Part shown: positions 16,836-26,836 of the stretch, piece by piece
Layout: each line of letters begins with the position of its first letter
Numbering within the stretch: position 1 is the first letter of the stretch
Source: Bradyrhizobium sp. DOA9
GTDB taxonomy: Bacteria > Pseudomonadota > Alphaproteobacteria > Rhizobiales > Xanthobacteraceae
Direction of reading: 5' to 3'
Length of the DNA stretch: 64,000 nt
Assembly: GCF_000617845.2 (NCBI RefSeq)
Contig: NZ_DF820425.1
Location: 751,690 to 815,689 of the forward strand
The notes under the pieces: model-generated
Databases searched by the model: none
What the model saw: only the letters and a program-made list of their open reading frames with translations
What the model was told of the DNA's origin: nothing
Position numbers and translations under genes: made by a program

Positions 16836-19421
16836 GTGCCGCCCCGTATCCTCCCAACATCGGCCGAGCCGGCCGCGCTGCTGCCGGATCGCTTCCAGGC
16901 CTGGTTCGCGGCCCGCGGCTGGTCGCCGCGCGCGCATCAATTGGCACTGCTGGAGAAGGCGCGCGAGGACCGCTCGGCCCTCTTGATCGCGCCGACCGGC
17001 GCCGGCAAGACGCTGGCCGGATTTCTGCCGACGCTGGTGGAGCTGTCGGCGCAGCCGGTGACGCGAGACGCAGGCGCGAAGAAGAGCCTCGTCTCCACCG
17101 GCCGCAGCCTGCAGCGTAGCGGTGGCCTGCACACCCTCTACATCTCGCCGCTCAAGGCGCTCGCCGTCGACATCGCGCGCAACCTCGAGCGTCCCATCGC
17201 CGAGATGGGCCTGCCCATCAAGGTCGAGACTCGCACCGGCGATACGCCGGTCTCGCGCCGTCAGCGGCAGCGGCGCTATCCGCCGGATGTGCTGCTGACG
17301 ACGCCCGAGCAGCTCGCGCTGCTGCTCTCCTCCGACGACGCACCGTTTCTGTTTTCCTCCCTGGAGCGCGTCGTGCTCGACGAGCTGCACGCGCTGGTCA
17401 CGTCCAAGCGCGGCGATTTGCTCTCGCTCGGGCTCGCACGATTGTGGCGCCTCGCCCCGCAGATGCGCGCGATCGGCCTGTCGGCAACCGTGGCCGAGCC
17501 GGAGCAGCTCGCGCGCTTCCTTGTGCCGCAGCCCGACGGCAAGGAGCGAGCAGCCGACATCGTCGTCGCCGGCGGCGCGGCGCCGCCCGTGGTCGAGATG
17601 CTCGACACGCGCGAGCGGCTGCCTTGGGCCGGCCACAGCGCGCGTCACGCGCTCCCCGAGATCTACGAGCTGATCAAGGCGAACAAGACCACGCTGGTCT
17701 TCGTCAACACCCGCAGCCAGGCCGAGATGCTGTTCCAGAATCTCTGGAGCATGAACGACGATGGCCTCGCGATCGCGCTGCATCACGGCTCGCTCGACGT
17801 CGCGCAGCGCCGCAAGGTCGAGGACGCCATGTCGGCGGGCCGGCTGCGCGGGGTGGTCTGCACCTCCTCGCTCGACCTCGGCGTCGACTGGGGTGACGTC
17901 GATCTCGTCGTCAACATCGGCGCGCCCAAGGGCTCCTCGCGCCTGATGCAGCGGATCGGCCGCGCCAATCACCGCCTCGACGAGGCCTCGCGCGCGGTGC
18001 TGGTGCCGGCCAACCGTTTCGAGGTGCTGGAGTGCAGCGTTGCCATCGATGCCATCGCCGAGAACGCGCAGGACACGCCGCCCTTGCGCACGGGCGCCCT
18101 CGACGTGCTGGCCCAGCATGTGCTCGGCTGCGCCTGCGGCGAGCCGTTCTTCAGTGACGAGCTCTTTGACGAGGTCCGCACCGCCGCGCCCTATGCAAGC
18201 CTGTCGCGGCAGGATTTCGATGATGTCGTCGATTTCGTCGCCTCCGGCGGTTACGCGCTGAAGACCTATGAGCGCTTCGCCCGCATCAAGCAGGACAAGG
18301 AAGGACGCTGGCGCGTCGCCAATCCCAAAGTGCGGCAGAGCTACCGTATGAATGTCGGCACCATCGTCGAGGACGACATGCTGAAGGTGCGGCTGGTGCG
18401 CTCGCGTGGCGGCGGTGCGGGCTCAACCGGCGTGATCGCGCGCGGCGGCCGGCTGCTCGGCGAGATCGAGGAGGCGTTCATCGAGGGCCTCTCGCCCGGC
18501 GACACCTTCGTGTTCTCCGGCGAAGTGGTGCGTTACGAGACCCTTGTCGAGGACCAGGTCTATGTCTCGCGCGCGCATGACAAGGACCCCAAGGTGCCGT
18601 CCTACATGGGCGGCAAGTTTCCGCTCTCGACCTATCTCGCCGAGCGCGTGCGCCGGCTGCTCGACGATGGCCGCGCCTGGGGCGGCTTGCCGGAGCAGGT
18701 GCGCGACTGGCTGTCGCTGCAGAAGGACGTCAGCAGCGTGCCGGCGGTTCGCGAGCTCCTGGTCGAGAGCTTTCCGCGCGCCAACAAGCATTATCTGGTC
18801 TGTTACCCCTTCGAGGGCCGCCTCGCGCATCAGACCCTCGGCATGCTGCTGACGCGGCGGCTGGAGCGCGCCCGCGCGCGGCCGCTCGGCTTCGTTGCCA
18901 ATGAATATGCGGTGGCGATCTGGGGGCTCGGCGATCTCTCCTTCATGATCCGTCAGGGCCGGATCGACCTCAACGCGCTGTTCGACCCCGACATGCTGGG
19001 CGATGATCTCGAAGCCTGGCTCGCCGAGTCCGCGCTGATGAAGCGCACCTTCCGCAACTGCGCGATCATCTCCGGCCTGATCGCGCGCCGGCACACCGGC
19101 GAAGAGAAGAGCCGCCGCCAGGTGCTGTTCTCGACCGATCTCGTCTACGACGTGCTGCGCAAGCACCAGGCCGATCACGTCCTGCTCCGCGCCGCGCGCG
19201 CCGATGCCGCCACCGGCCTGCTCGATTTGCGCCGCCTCGGCGACATGCTGATGCGCATCCAGGGCCGCATCACGCACCGGGAACTCGACCGCGTCTCCCC
19301 GCTCGCCGTGCCCGTGATGCTGGAAATCGGCCGCGAGTCAGTTTATGGCGAAGCTGCAGACGAGCTGTTGGCCGAAGCCGCCGACGAGCTCGTCAAAGAG
19401 GCGATGGACAGAAGCTGGTAA
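16836..19421 (+). CDS. Ligase-associated Lhr-type DEAH/DEAD-box DNA helicase
   Basis: The 861-residue product is a superfamily-2 helicase of the Lhr type. Walker A is APTGAGKT at residues 52-59, the Walker B variant is DELH at 182-185, motif III is GLSAT, and motif VI lies in RLMQRIGRANHR. A winged-helix region and the Lhr C-terminal domain follow. In Proteobacteria this version is encoded with a metallophosphatase (PdeM), a ligase-associated exonuclease and an ATP-dependent DNA ligase. The phosphatase is present four bases downstream here, the other two are not in the window. The start is GTG 16836. The ATG at 16831 is in another frame. Confidence 0.93.
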   Translation: MPPRILPTSAEPAALLPDRFQAWFAARGWSPRAHQLALLEKAREDRSALLIAPTGAGKTLAGFLPTLVELSAQPVTRDAGAKKSLVSTGRSLQRSGGLHTLYISPLKALAVDIARNLERPIAEMGLPIKVETRTGDTPVSRRQRQRRYPPDVLLTTPEQLALLLSSDDAPFLFSSLERVVLDELHALVTSKRGDLLSLGLARLWRLAPQMRAIGLSATVAEPEQLARFLVPQPDGKERAADIVVAGGAAPPVVEMLDTRERLPWAGHSARHALPEIYELIKANKTTLVFVNTRSQAEMLFQNLWSMNDDGLAIALHHGSLDVAQRRKVEDAMSAGRLRGVVCTSSLDLGVDWGDVDLVVNIGAPKGSSRLMQRIGRANHRLDEASRAVLVPANRFEVLECSVAIDAIAENAQDTPPLRTGALDVLAQHVLGCACGEPFFSDELFDEVRTAAPYASLSRQDFDDVVDFVASGGYALKTYERFARIKQDKEGRWRVANPKVRQSYRMNVGTIVEDDMLKVRLVRSRGGGAGSTGVIARGGRLLGEIEEAFIEGLSPGDTFVFSGEVVRYETLVEDQVYVSRAHDKDPKVPSYMGGKFPLSTYLAERVRRLLDDGRAWGGLPEQVRDWLSLQKDVSSVPAVRELLVESFPRANKHYLVCYPFEGRLAHQTLGMLLTRRLERARARPLGFVANEYAVAIWGLGDLSFMIRQGRIDLNALFDPDMLGDDLEAWLAESALMKRTFRNCAIISGLIARRHTGEEKSRRQVLFSTDLVYDVLRKHQADHVLLRAARADAATGLLDLRRLGDMLMRIQGRITHRELDRVSPLAVPVMLEIGRESVYGEAADELLAEAADELVKEAMDRSW

Positions 19422-19424
19422 GAC

Positions 19425-20135
19425 GTGACGGCAGGCGCGCTGATTTCGGGAGATGTCGAGGACATGCGCGTTTCCAGGGTCACGATCACCGATGTGACCT
19501 TCGCGGCCGATCTCTCCGGCGCGCTGTTCTGGGAGGAGCAGCGCCTGCTCGTCGTCTCCGACCTGCATCTGGAGAAAGGGTCGAGCTTCGCCACGCGCGG
19601 CGTGCTGCTGCCGCCTTACGATACCATCGCGACGCTTGGCCGGCTCGCTGCTGCCATCTCCCGCCATGACCCGCGAATCGTCATCGCGCTCGGCGACAGT
19701 TTTCACGATCGCAGCGCGCATGAGCGCCTGTCGACGGACGATCGCAATGCCGTCGCCGCACTCCAGACCGGCCGCGACTGGATCTGGATTTCGGGCAATC
19801 ATGATCCCAAGCTGCCGCGCGATCTCGGCGGCACCATCGCGGACGAAGTCGCGATCGGCCCGATCACCTTCCGTCACGAGCCGACCGGCGCACGCGGCGA
19901 GATCGCCGGCCATCTGCATCCGAAGGCGCGCGTCTCGGCGCGCGGCCGTTTCATGGAGCGCCGCTGCTTCGCCAGCGACGGGTTGCGCGCCGTCATGCCT
20001 GCGTTCGGCGCCTATGCCGGCGGCCTCAGCATCCGCGACGCTGCCTTCGCCAGGATCTTTCCGCAGAACGGCTTTGTCGCCCATCTCCTCGGCGATCGTC
20101 GCGTCCATGCCATTGCGGCGTCGCGCTGCCATTGA
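19425..20135 (+). CDS. pdeM: Ligase-associated DNA damage response endonuclease PdeM
   Basis: The 236-residue product is a calcineurin-like metallophosphoesterase with the motif series DLHLEKG (residues 46-52), GDSFHD, GNHDPK and GHLHPKA. Together these supply the two-metal centre. The order and spacing match PdeM, the nuclease partner of the Lhr-type helicase encoded immediately upstream. GTG 19425 is listed because it is four bases after the helicase stop, but ATG 19464 (MRVSRVTI) is an equally reasonable start. The role is DNA end or lesion processing, known from the family and not shown here. Confidence 0.9.
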   Translation: MTAGALISGDVEDMRVSRVTITDVTFAADLSGALFWEEQRLLVVSDLHLEKGSSFATRGVLLPPYDTIATLGRLAAAISRHDPRIVIALGDSFHDRSAHERLSTDDRNAVAALQTGRDWIWISGNHDPKLPRDLGGTIADEVAIGPITFRHEPTGARGEIAGHLHPKARVSARGRFMERRCFASDGLRAVMPAFGAYAGGLSIRDAAFARIFPQNGFVAHLLGDRRVHAIAASRCH

Positions 20136-20192
20136 GGTGTTCTTTGCACCCAAGAACAAATTAAGAACAATTTAGCAAGTCTTTGATATATC

Positions 20193-20221
20193 ATTGTGAT
20201 TCGGCGCATCGCCGATACAAT
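20193..20221. promoter_or_regulatory. Extended palindrome upstream of the 20254 gene
   Basis: A perfect inner palindrome TCGGCG-CAT-CGCCGA (20201-20215) is flanked by ATTGT (20193-20197) and ACAAT (20217-20221), giving a 29-base dyad. It sits in an AT-rich stretch 33 bases before the ATG of the hypothetical gene. It may be an operator or an mRNA leader hairpin. Confidence 0.4.
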
Positions 20222-20253
20222 ATCTAGCGTCTGTCCGACTTTGCGAGGACTAC

Positions 20254-20685
20254 ATGTCCACCATTGCCTTCGACCAGTTTGCCCTCACCCGGATCGCCGA
20301 TTTCGCGCGCTCGCTGTCACGGCTGCATCAGGCGGCGCGGCGCCAAAGGGTCGACGATGACCAATTCGACCGCGAGTTCAACGCGGTGTGCCAGTCGATC
20401 TGGGGCTACACCATCGACGATTTCAGCGACGATCTGTTCTCGCCCGAGGATCATCTGTTTCTCGACACGCTGGACGAAGCGCATGCGCGGATCTTCGCGG
20501 CCGAGCAGGGTTATGACCTCGTCGGCGAGGCGGGCATGCTGACGGATTGGTGGGGTTTCTGCTGGATGATCCTGGCCGAGAAGCGCGGTCTCCTGACGCC
20601 GGAAAACCGCGCCGCTGCGCGCGCGGCGATCGAGGAGAAATATCTGTCCGCGCCGAACGTGATCGGGGTGATCATCGGGAGGTAG
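20254..20685 (+). CDS. Conserved-looking soluble protein of unknown function
   Basis: The 143-residue product has no signal peptide or membrane segment and is rich in acidic and aromatic residues (DDFSDDLFSPEDHLFLDTLDEAHARIF, TDWWGFCWMILAEKRGLL). I do not recognise a family. Good codon structure, a GCGAGGAC ribosome-binding site and a dyad-symmetric upstream element support a real gene. The preceding 118 bases are unusually AT-rich for this window, which suggests a promoter of its own rather than read-through from pdeM. Confidence 0.6.
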   Translation: MSTIAFDQFALTRIADFARSLSRLHQAARRQRVDDDQFDREFNAVCQSIWGYTIDDFSDDLFSPEDHLFLDTLDEAHARIFAAEQGYDLVGEAGMLTDWWGFCWMILAEKRGLLTPENRAAARAAIEEKYLSAPNVIGVIIGR

Positions 20686-20721
20686 TGTCCATCCTCCGTC
20701 ATTGGCTTCAGGCGTGCTCGA

Positions 20722-21540
20722 TCAATCCAACCCCGCCCGCTTCGCCGGCTTCGCGGCCGTCTTCGGCACCGACACATCCGGCAGCGGCTCGCGCACGATC
20801 TCGGCCGCGGCGGGGGCATCTGCCGACACCGTCTCGGCCCGCACCGGCGCGACCTTCATCTCGCCAAGCCGTGCGCGGACCTGCGCGGTGAGACCGGGAT
20901 AGGAGGCCACCGGGGTGAAATCCGCAGCCTGGTCGTTGCCAACGCGGACGCCGGTATAGGCCACGAGGCCGTCGGTGGTGGCGATCACGTCGCCCGCCTT
21001 CAGCGAGGAATCCAGCGCAAGATCGACCGGGGCAAGACCGACCGGTTCGCGGCCGTTGCAGGTGCAATCGGCGCGCAGCGCCTTGCGATAGGCGAACGCG
21101 TTCTCGCTGTCGGCGTAGCGCTCGCCGGTCTGCGAATAGGCGCCTTCGATCGAAGAGCCGAAATAGACCTTGGTTGCCGTGGCAGGGCAGAATGCCTGAC
21201 ACATCTGCGCGGGCGAGACGAGGCCGCGCATCAGCGGAAAGTATTTTCCGTCGCAGCTGCGCACACAGAATGCCGGGCCCGAGCCGCCGGCCGCCGCCGA
21301 GCGGGTCGGCGGCACATATTGCGGCGTGGCGCCATTCTGCTGGCTGCCGAAAGGATCGACGTAGGGGTTCGCCTGCGGCACCTCGCGCTGCGGCCGCTGC
21401 TGCTGCATTCCGCCGAAGAGGAAGTCGAACAGGCCTTCAGCCGAAACCGGGGCAGGCGTTGCGAGCAGCGGAGCTGCCAGCATGGCGGCCACAAGCACCG
21501 CGCGACGCCGCCGGCGCGCATGGGAGATGACTGTACGCAA
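20722..21540 (-). CDS. DUF2865-domain exported protein
   Basis: The 272-residue product has an arginine-rich start, a hydrophobic signal segment (AVLVAAMLAAPLLATPAPVSA) and a glutamine/proline-rich stretch. It then has the DUF2865 core AFCVRSCDGKYFPLMRGLVSPAQMCQAFCPATATKVYFGSSIEGA with paired cysteines. The tail is alanine/valine-rich. The family is common in Bradyrhizobium relatives and has no known activity. The protein is probably periplasmic. It is transcribed toward the convergent hypothetical gene, with its own upstream gap of 205 bases before pyrE. Confidence 0.85.
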   Translation of the reverse strand: MRTVISHARRRRRAVLVAAMLAAPLLATPAPVSAEGLFDFLFGGMQQQRPQREVPQANPYVDPFGSQQNGATPQYVPPTRSAAAGGSGPAFCVRSCDGKYFPLMRGLVSPAQMCQAFCPATATKVYFGSSIEGAYSQTGERYADSENAFAYRKALRADCTCNGREPVGLAPVDLALDSSLKAGDVIATTDGLVAYTGVRVGNDQAADFTPVASYPGLTAQVRARLGEMKVAPVRAETVSADAPAAAEIVREPLPDVSVPKTAAKPAKRAGLD

Positions 21541-21745
21541 TGCTTACTCCACCCGACGCTACTGAACCGGCTGGGACCGGGAGGTCTCAGCGCACGATTC
21601 ACCATAAAGCGGGATGGTAAATGAGCAGTTGAGCGGAGGCGGTTTCAAGACGTGGCGGTGGCCTCTTTAGGGCCAGGCGCAGCTTTGGACGGATGGTTGC
21701 TTCCGGGGCACACCGAGGCGTGACAGCGAAGGATGTTTCGCCGCA

Positions 21746-22309
21746 TCACCCCTTCAGGAATTCCGACGCCTTGTACAGCGAGCGGAACGGCAGGCCAGCC
21801 GCAGCGAACGTGTCGGTGGCTCCCTCTTCGCGATCGACCATGGTCAGCACCAGCACGACATTGGCCCCGGCCTCGCGCACCGATTCCACCGCCTTCATCG
21901 CCGAGCCGCCGGTGGTGGTGACGTCCTCGACGATGACGACGCGCTTGCCGGCCAGCGTCTCGCCCTTGGGCAGGCCCTCGATCGCGAGCTTCGCACCGTG
22001 CTCCTTCGGCTTCTTGCGCACGAAGAAGGCCGCGATCGGATGGCCCTTGATCCAGGAGATCTGCGCCAGCGCGCCGGCGAGCGGCACCGCGCCCATTTCG
22101 AGCCCGCCGATGAAATCGAGCTGGTCGTCCTTGAGCGCCTCGTAAGTCAGCTCGGCGAGCAGCGTCGCGCCCTCGGGGTCGAGCATGGTCGGCTTGAGGT
22201 TGAAGTAGAAATCGCTCTTGCGGCCCGACGCGAGCGTCACCTCGCCGCGGCCGAATGAGCGCCGGCGGATGATTTCGAACAGGCGGGCGCGGGAGGCGGA
22301 TTTCGACAC
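21746..22309 (-). CDS. pyrE: Orotate phosphoribosyltransferase
   Basis: The 187-residue product has the type-I phosphoribosyltransferase signature [14 protein letters not shown] at residues 124-137. It also has the orotate-side blocks [15 protein letters not shown] (27-40) and [11 protein letters not shown] (96-105). It makes orotidine monophosphate from orotate and PRPP in pyrimidine synthesis. GTG 22309 is preferred because it gives the family length. ATG 22369 would add 20 residues without similarity, and the frame stays open to 23008 antisense to the glutathione transferase gene. Confidence 0.94.
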   Translation of the reverse strand: MSKSASRARLFEIIRRRSFGRGEVTLASGRKSDFYFNLKPTMLDPEGATLLAELTYEALKDDQLDFIGGLEMGAVPLAGALAQISWIKGHPIAAFFVRKKPKEHGAKLAIEGLPKGETLAGKRVVIVEDVTTTGGSAMKAVESVREAGANVVLVLTMVDREEGATDTFAAAGLPFRSLYKASEFLKG

Positions 22310-22480
22310 GGCGGTCCCTCGAACAGCGTTTTTGGTGGGGGCGGAATTTATCCGCGACGGACGCGACATTCCAGAGGGGGCGTCTCCCGTCAACAGGGAT
22401 CGGCCATCCCGGCCCGCCGGTTGTGAGGGCGCAACCTTCTGGAGTAGTTCAGGGGGCACGCCTGTTGGGAAGGACACGGA

Positions 22481-23107
22481 ATGACCATCGAGCTCTACAC
22501 CTGGAACACGCCGAACGGCCGCAAGATTTCGGTCGCGCTGGAGGAGATGGGGCTGCCCTACAAGGTGATCCCGGTGAACATCACCAAGGGCGAGCAGATG
22601 GCGGGCGAGTTCCTCAAGCTCTCGCCCAACAACAAGATCCCCGCGATCGTCGATCCCGAGGGGCCCGACGGCAAGCCCGTCAGCATCTTCGAATCCGGTG
22701 CGATCCTGCTCTATCTCGGCGAAAAGACCGGAAAATTCCTGCCGAAAGCGCTGATCCAGCGCATCCCGGTCTACGAATGGCTGATGTGGCAGATGGGCGG
22801 GTTCGGCCCGATGCCCGGCCAGGTGCACCATTTCATCGCGCTCGAGAGCGAGCAGGACCGGGCCTACGGCCTGAAGCGCTTCATGGCCGAGACGCGCCGG
22901 CTGTACGGCGTGCTCGATCGCCGGCTGGAGGGGCGCGACTTCGTCGCCGGCGAGCTCTCGGTCGCCGATTTTGCCATCCTGGGCTGGGCCTGGCGCCATC
23001 CTCGCCACAAGGTTGATCTGGCCGACTTCCCCAACGTCAAGCGCTGGTACGAGGCCCTGATGGCGCGCCCGGCGGTGAAACGCGGGATGGACGCGAAGCT
23101 GGATTGA
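22481..23107 (+). CDS. Nu-class (YfcG/YghU-like) glutathione S-transferase
   Basis: The 208-residue product has an N-terminal thioredoxin-like domain beginning [13 protein letters not shown]. The TWNTPNG block carries the Thr/Asn pair that binds glutathione thiol in Nu-class disulfide-bond oxidoreductases. The glutathione gamma-glutamyl site is [14 protein letters not shown], and the all-helical C-terminal domain ends with [14 protein letters not shown]. Such enzymes reduce disulfides or peroxides using glutathione. It is a single gene, convergent with the chemoreceptor gene. Confidence 0.9.
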   Translation: MTIELYTWNTPNGRKISVALEEMGLPYKVIPVNITKGEQMAGEFLKLSPNNKIPAIVDPEGPDGKPVSIFESGAILLYLGEKTGKFLPKALIQRIPVYEWLMWQMGGFGPMPGQVHHFIALESEQDRAYGLKRFMAETRRLYGVLDRRLEGRDFVAGELSVADFAILGWAWRHPRHKVDLADFPNVKRWYEALMARPAVKRGMDAKLD

Positions 23108-23118
23108 GCTTTCTTGTC

Positions 23119-23153
23119 CCTCTCCCCGGTCTGAACACCCCGGAGGGGAGAGG
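23119..23153. terminator. Hairpin between convergent GST and chemoreceptor genes
   Basis: CCTCTCCCC (23119-23127) pairs with GGGGAGAGG (23145-23153) in the 90 bases between two convergent genes. There is no T tract, so it may be a bidirectional transcript end or another copy of a repeat family. Confidence 0.4.
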
Positions 23154-23197
23154 TGCTCGAGTGCCTGGCTCGCTTCGATCCATACGACGGCGAATTT

Positions 23198-25273
23198 CTA
23201 CGCCGCGCGGATCGCGTCGAGGAATTTTCCGACCTCGGTCTTGAGCCGGCTGCTTTCGCCCGAGAGCGACCTCGCCGACGCGAGCACGTTGGAGGAGGCG
23301 GATCCGGTCTGGCTCGCCCCGCGCTGCACGTCGACGATGCTGGCGGAGACCTGCTGGGTGCCGCGCGCGGCCTGCTGCACGTTGCGGGAAATCTCCCGCG
23401 TCGCTGCGCCCTGCTCCTCGACCGCCGCGGCGATTGCGGACGCGATCTCGGACATGCGGGAGATGGTATCGCCGATCGACTTGATGGCGCCGACGGAGTC
23501 CTCCGTCGCCGTCTGGATGCCCGAGATCTGCTGGCTGATCTCGCCAGTGGCCTTGGCGGTCTGCTCGGCCAGCGCCTTGACCTCGGACGCGACGACGGCA
23601 AAGCCGCGACCGGCCTCGCCGGCGCGCGCCGCCTCGATGGTGGCGTTGAGCGCCAGAAGATTGGTCTGGCCCGCGATCTGGCTGATGAGCTCGACGACGT
23701 CGCCGATTCGCCCCGCAGCCCTGGCGAGCTCGCCGACATGCTCGTTGGTCCGCCCAGCCTGTTGCACGGCCTCGCCGGCGATGCGCGCGGAATCCTGGAC
23801 CTGACGGCCGATCTCGTCGACCGACGAGGCCATCTCCTCGGCCGCGGCGGCAACGGTCTGCACATTGGTGGAGGCCTGCTCGGAGGCGGCCGCGACTGTC
23901 GCCGTGACCGTTTCCGATTGCGCGGCCGTGCTCGTCAGCGTTCCCGCGGAGGCTTCCAGCTCCGAGGATGCCGCCGAGACGGTGTTGATGACATCGCCGA
24001 TCATGGCTTCGAACTCGCGCGCGATCTGATCCATGCGCTGGCTGCGCTTCAGCTTCGCTTCCGCTTCGATCGCGGCCGCCTCGTCGGCGGACTTCTTGGC
24101 GAGCAGCGAATCCTTGAAATGCTGGAGCGAGCCGGCGACCTGGCCGATCTCGTCGCTGCGGCCCGTCGCGGGAATCTCGACCTCGTGCTGCCCGGCGGCG
24201 AGCGCGCCGATCACGTCGGCGATCCGGCCGAGCGGCGTCACCACGCGCCTGCGCAGCATGATGGTCACGCCACCGAGCGTGCCGAGCAGGGCCAGCACGG
24301 CGACACCGGCCAGCGCGAGCATCGCCAGCGCACCGTCGCGCGCGGCCGTGGCTCGCTCGGCGGCTTCCGCCAGCGCAGCGTCACGCACGCCGTAGAACAT
24401 CTGGATGGCCGGCACGATGACCTTCGCCAGCTCGTCGGCGGTGGCACCGTACTTGCCGTCAGCCCGGGCTGCAGGAAGCTCCTTGTCCACGGCATCTGCT
24501 GCTTTTCCGAAATATGATTCCGTTGCCGCCTTCAGCGCGTTGGCGATGCGGGCGGGATTTCCGAGCTGTTCGAGACCGGCCTCGATGCGCTCGCGATCGG
24601 CCTCTACGCGTCCCTGCATGCGGTCCATCAGCGACAGTTCGGCCGCGGTGAGCGGACGGCGCGCGGACAGCGCCGGCGACAGCGTGGCGGCGCGGCTGCC
24701 GGCCGAAACGCGCAAATCCTGCGCCGTTCGCGCCAAACTCAGCAGCGCGGCGAGCGAGGAATCGGCATTGATGACCTTCGCCTCGAGCTTGTTCATGACC
24801 GGCTCGATGTGGCCGATGACCTCGGCAACGCCGGGCAGGAAGCCCTTGGTCGCAGCGCCGTCGCGCGCCGCCAGCGGAACGCTCATCGCGCGGTCGGCCG
24901 CGGTGGTGATTTCCTTCAGCCGCCGCGCCGCGCGATCGAGATTCTCGGCAATCGCGCCGCCGTCATCCAGCACCATGACGGCGCGCCTTGCGGCCTCGAA
25001 GCCCGCCTCGGCGGTTTTCGTGGCCTTTGTCGCAGCATCGAGCTGCGCCGGCGTTGCGGCGCCGTCCTGGAAGATCGGTCCGATATAGGGAGCGCGAAGG
25101 CTGGCGACGTGCTGGTTGGCCAGCAGCGTCGCACCAAAAGCCTCCACCGTCTTGATCGCGTCGGAGCGGTTCGTGAAGATGCGCGTCTGAGGTATCAGCA
25201 CTTCGGCGCCGAGAACGACTGCAAATACCGTCACCGTCAGCATCGACAGCGCGAAAAGCTTTCCGATCCGCAT
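23198..25273 (-). CDS. Methyl-accepting chemotaxis protein with large helical sensor domain
   Basis: The 691-residue product has a first membrane segment at residues 5-27. A helix-rich periplasmic sensor of about 280 residues has no Cache or PAS motif that I can see. A second membrane segment ([24 protein letters not shown], near 318-341), a HAMP linker with [22 protein letters not shown] and a cytoplasmic coiled-coil signalling domain follow. The highly conserved hairpin tip is present ([20 protein letters not shown], then [14 protein letters not shown]). No CheR-docking pentapeptide is visible at the C terminus. It couples an unknown periplasmic signal to CheA/CheW elsewhere. Confidence 0.93.
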   Translation of the reverse strand: MRIGKLFALSMLTVTVFAVVLGAEVLIPQTRIFTNRSDAIKTVEAFGATLLANQHVASLRAPYIGPIFQDGAATPAQLDAATKATKTAEAGFEAARRAVMVLDDGGAIAENLDRAARRLKEITTAADRAMSVPLAARDGAATKGFLPGVAEVIGHIEPVMNKLEAKVINADSSLAALLSLARTAQDLRVSAGSRAATLSPALSARRPLTAAELSLMDRMQGRVEADRERIEAGLEQLGNPARIANALKAATESYFGKAADAVDKELPAARADGKYGATADELAKVIVPAIQMFYGVRDAALAEAAERATAARDGALAMLALAGVAVLALLGTLGGVTIMLRRRVVTPLGRIADVIGALAAGQHEVEIPATGRSDEIGQVAGSLQHFKDSLLAKKSADEAAAIEAEAKLKRSQRMDQIAREFEAMIGDVINTVSAASSELEASAGTLTSTAAQSETVTATVAAASEQASTNVQTVAAAAEEMASSVDEIGRQVQDSARIAGEAVQQAGRTNEHVGELARAAGRIGDVVELISQIAGQTNLLALNATIEAARAGEAGRGFAVVASEVKALAEQTAKATGEISQQISGIQTATEDSVGAIKSIGDTISRMSEIASAIAAAVEEQGAATREISRNVQQAARGTQQVSASIVDVQRGASQTGSASSNVLASARSLSGESSRLKTEVGKFLDAIRAA

Positions 25274-25515
25274 CCTCAGGTCCCCGAATGTATTTCTGCA
25301 ATGGCGAAAACTAGCCGGCGGGCACTAAGGGCCCGTTAAGCAACGATCCGTAGTTCCGCGGGGTGTCAGGTCGCCGCAGACACCTCGGGAACGCCGTCGC
25401 GCACGGTTCCCTTTCGGCGGCGAATGAGCAGAATCGCCGGCACTTCCGCACCGAATACCTATATCAGTGGCTTGCGCCGGCACCCCGGCCACACTTGCTT
25501 ACCTCCGGAACGCCA

Positions 25516-26811
25516 ATGCTCTCGCTCGAACTCGTCATCGTCGTCGTCCTGATCGTCATCAACGGCCTGCTATCCATGTCCGAGCTGGCCGTGGTCTCGT
25601 CGCGTCCGGCGCGACTGTCGCTGCTCGCGGCCAAGGGCGTGCACGGCGCCGAGCGGGCGCTGACGCTGGCGGCCGATCCCGGCAAGTTCCTGTCCACGGT
25701 GCAGATCGGCATAACGCTGGTCGGCGTGCTCTCCGGCGCGTTTTCGGGCGCCACGCTCGGGCAGCGGCTGACGCAATGGCTGCTCGAGCTCGGTCTGTCC
25801 CCCGGCATCGCCGACATCGTCGGCGTCGGCATCGTGGTCACGCTCATCACCTACGCCACCTTGATCGTCGGCGAACTGGTGCCGAAGCAGGTGGCACTGC
25901 GCGACCCCGAGAGCATCGCGGTGCGGGTCGCGCCGGCGATGCACGTGCTCGCGAAAATATCGCTGCCGCTCGTCTTTCTGCTCGACGTCTCCGGCAAGCT
26001 GATCCTCACGCTGCTCGGCCGCGGCGGCAAGGCCGAGGAGAAGGTTTCGGAGGACGAGATCCATCACCTCGTCAGCGAAGCCGAGAGCGCGGGCGTGCTC
26101 GAGCCCGGCGAGAAGGAGATGATCGCCGGCGTGATGCGGCTCGGCGACCGGCCGGTCGGCGCGGTCATGACGCCGCGCACCGAGGTCGACGAGATCGACC
26201 TGAACGACGATCCCGCCGCCATCCAGGAGATCATCGCCAAGAGCCCGCATTCGCGCTTTCCGGTCTCCGACGGCGACCGCGACAAGCCGATCGGCGTGCT
26301 CCAGGCCAAGGACCTGCTGGTCGCCTATATGAACGAACGCAACCCGGATCTGCGCGCGCTCGTGCGCGAGGCGCCCGGAATCCCGGTGTCGGCAGATGCG
26401 CGCGACGTGCTGACCATCCTGAAAGCGGCGCCGGTTCACGTCGGGCTCGTCTATGACGAATACGGCGCCTTCGAAGGCATGGTGACGGCCGCCGACATCC
26501 TCTACTCGATCGTCGGCGCGTTTCATTCCGAGGAGGGACCGCCCGAGCCGGCCTTCATCAGGCGCGAGGACGATTCGCTGCTGGTCTCCGGCTGGATGCC
26601 GGTCGACGAGTTCGGCGATCTGCTCGGCATCGAGCTGCCGCCACATCGTTACAACACGGTCGCAGGGCTCGTGCTGCAACAATTCAGCAAGCTGCCCAAT
26701 GTCGGCGACGCCTTCGATTTCGGCGGCTGGCACATCGAGGTGGTCGATCTCGACGGGCGAAGGATCGACAAGATTTTGGCGAGCCGGTTGACCGAGGTCG
26801 AGACGGGGTGA
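25516..26811 (+). CDS. CNNM/CorC-type (hemolysin-family) DUF21-CBS-CorC_HlyC membrane protein
   Basis: The 431-residue product has a DUF21 membrane domain with about four helices (LELVIVVVLIVINGLLSMSELAVVSSR to LVFLLDVSGKLILTLL). Two CBS motifs follow (GAVMTPRTEVDEIDLNDDPAAIQEII and GIPVSADARDVLTILKAAP with YDEYGAFEGMVTAADIL), and a CorC/HlyC C-terminal domain closes it. The family is linked to magnesium or cation homeostasis, although older annotations say hemolysin. ATG 25516 is chosen because it begins the first membrane helix. The open frame from 25363 adds a non-membrane stretch. Confidence 0.9.
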   Translation: MLSLELVIVVVLIVINGLLSMSELAVVSSRPARLSLLAAKGVHGAERALTLAADPGKFLSTVQIGITLVGVLSGAFSGATLGQRLTQWLLELGLSPGIADIVGVGIVVTLITYATLIVGELVPKQVALRDPESIAVRVAPAMHVLAKISLPLVFLLDVSGKLILTLLGRGGKAEEKVSEDEIHHLVSEAESAGVLEPGEKEMIAGVMRLGDRPVGAVMTPRTEVDEIDLNDDPAAIQEIIAKSPHSRFPVSDGDRDKPIGVLQAKDLLVAYMNERNPDLRALVREAPGIPVSADARDVLTILKAAPVHVGLVYDEYGAFEGMVTAADILYSIVGAFHSEEGPPEPAFIRREDDSLLVSGWMPVDEFGDLLGIELPPHRYNTVAGLVLQQFSKLPNVGDAFDFGGWHIEVVDLDGRRIDKILASRLTEVETG

Positions 26812-26836
26812 AATGTGCGCGAGGACGAGCCTCCGC

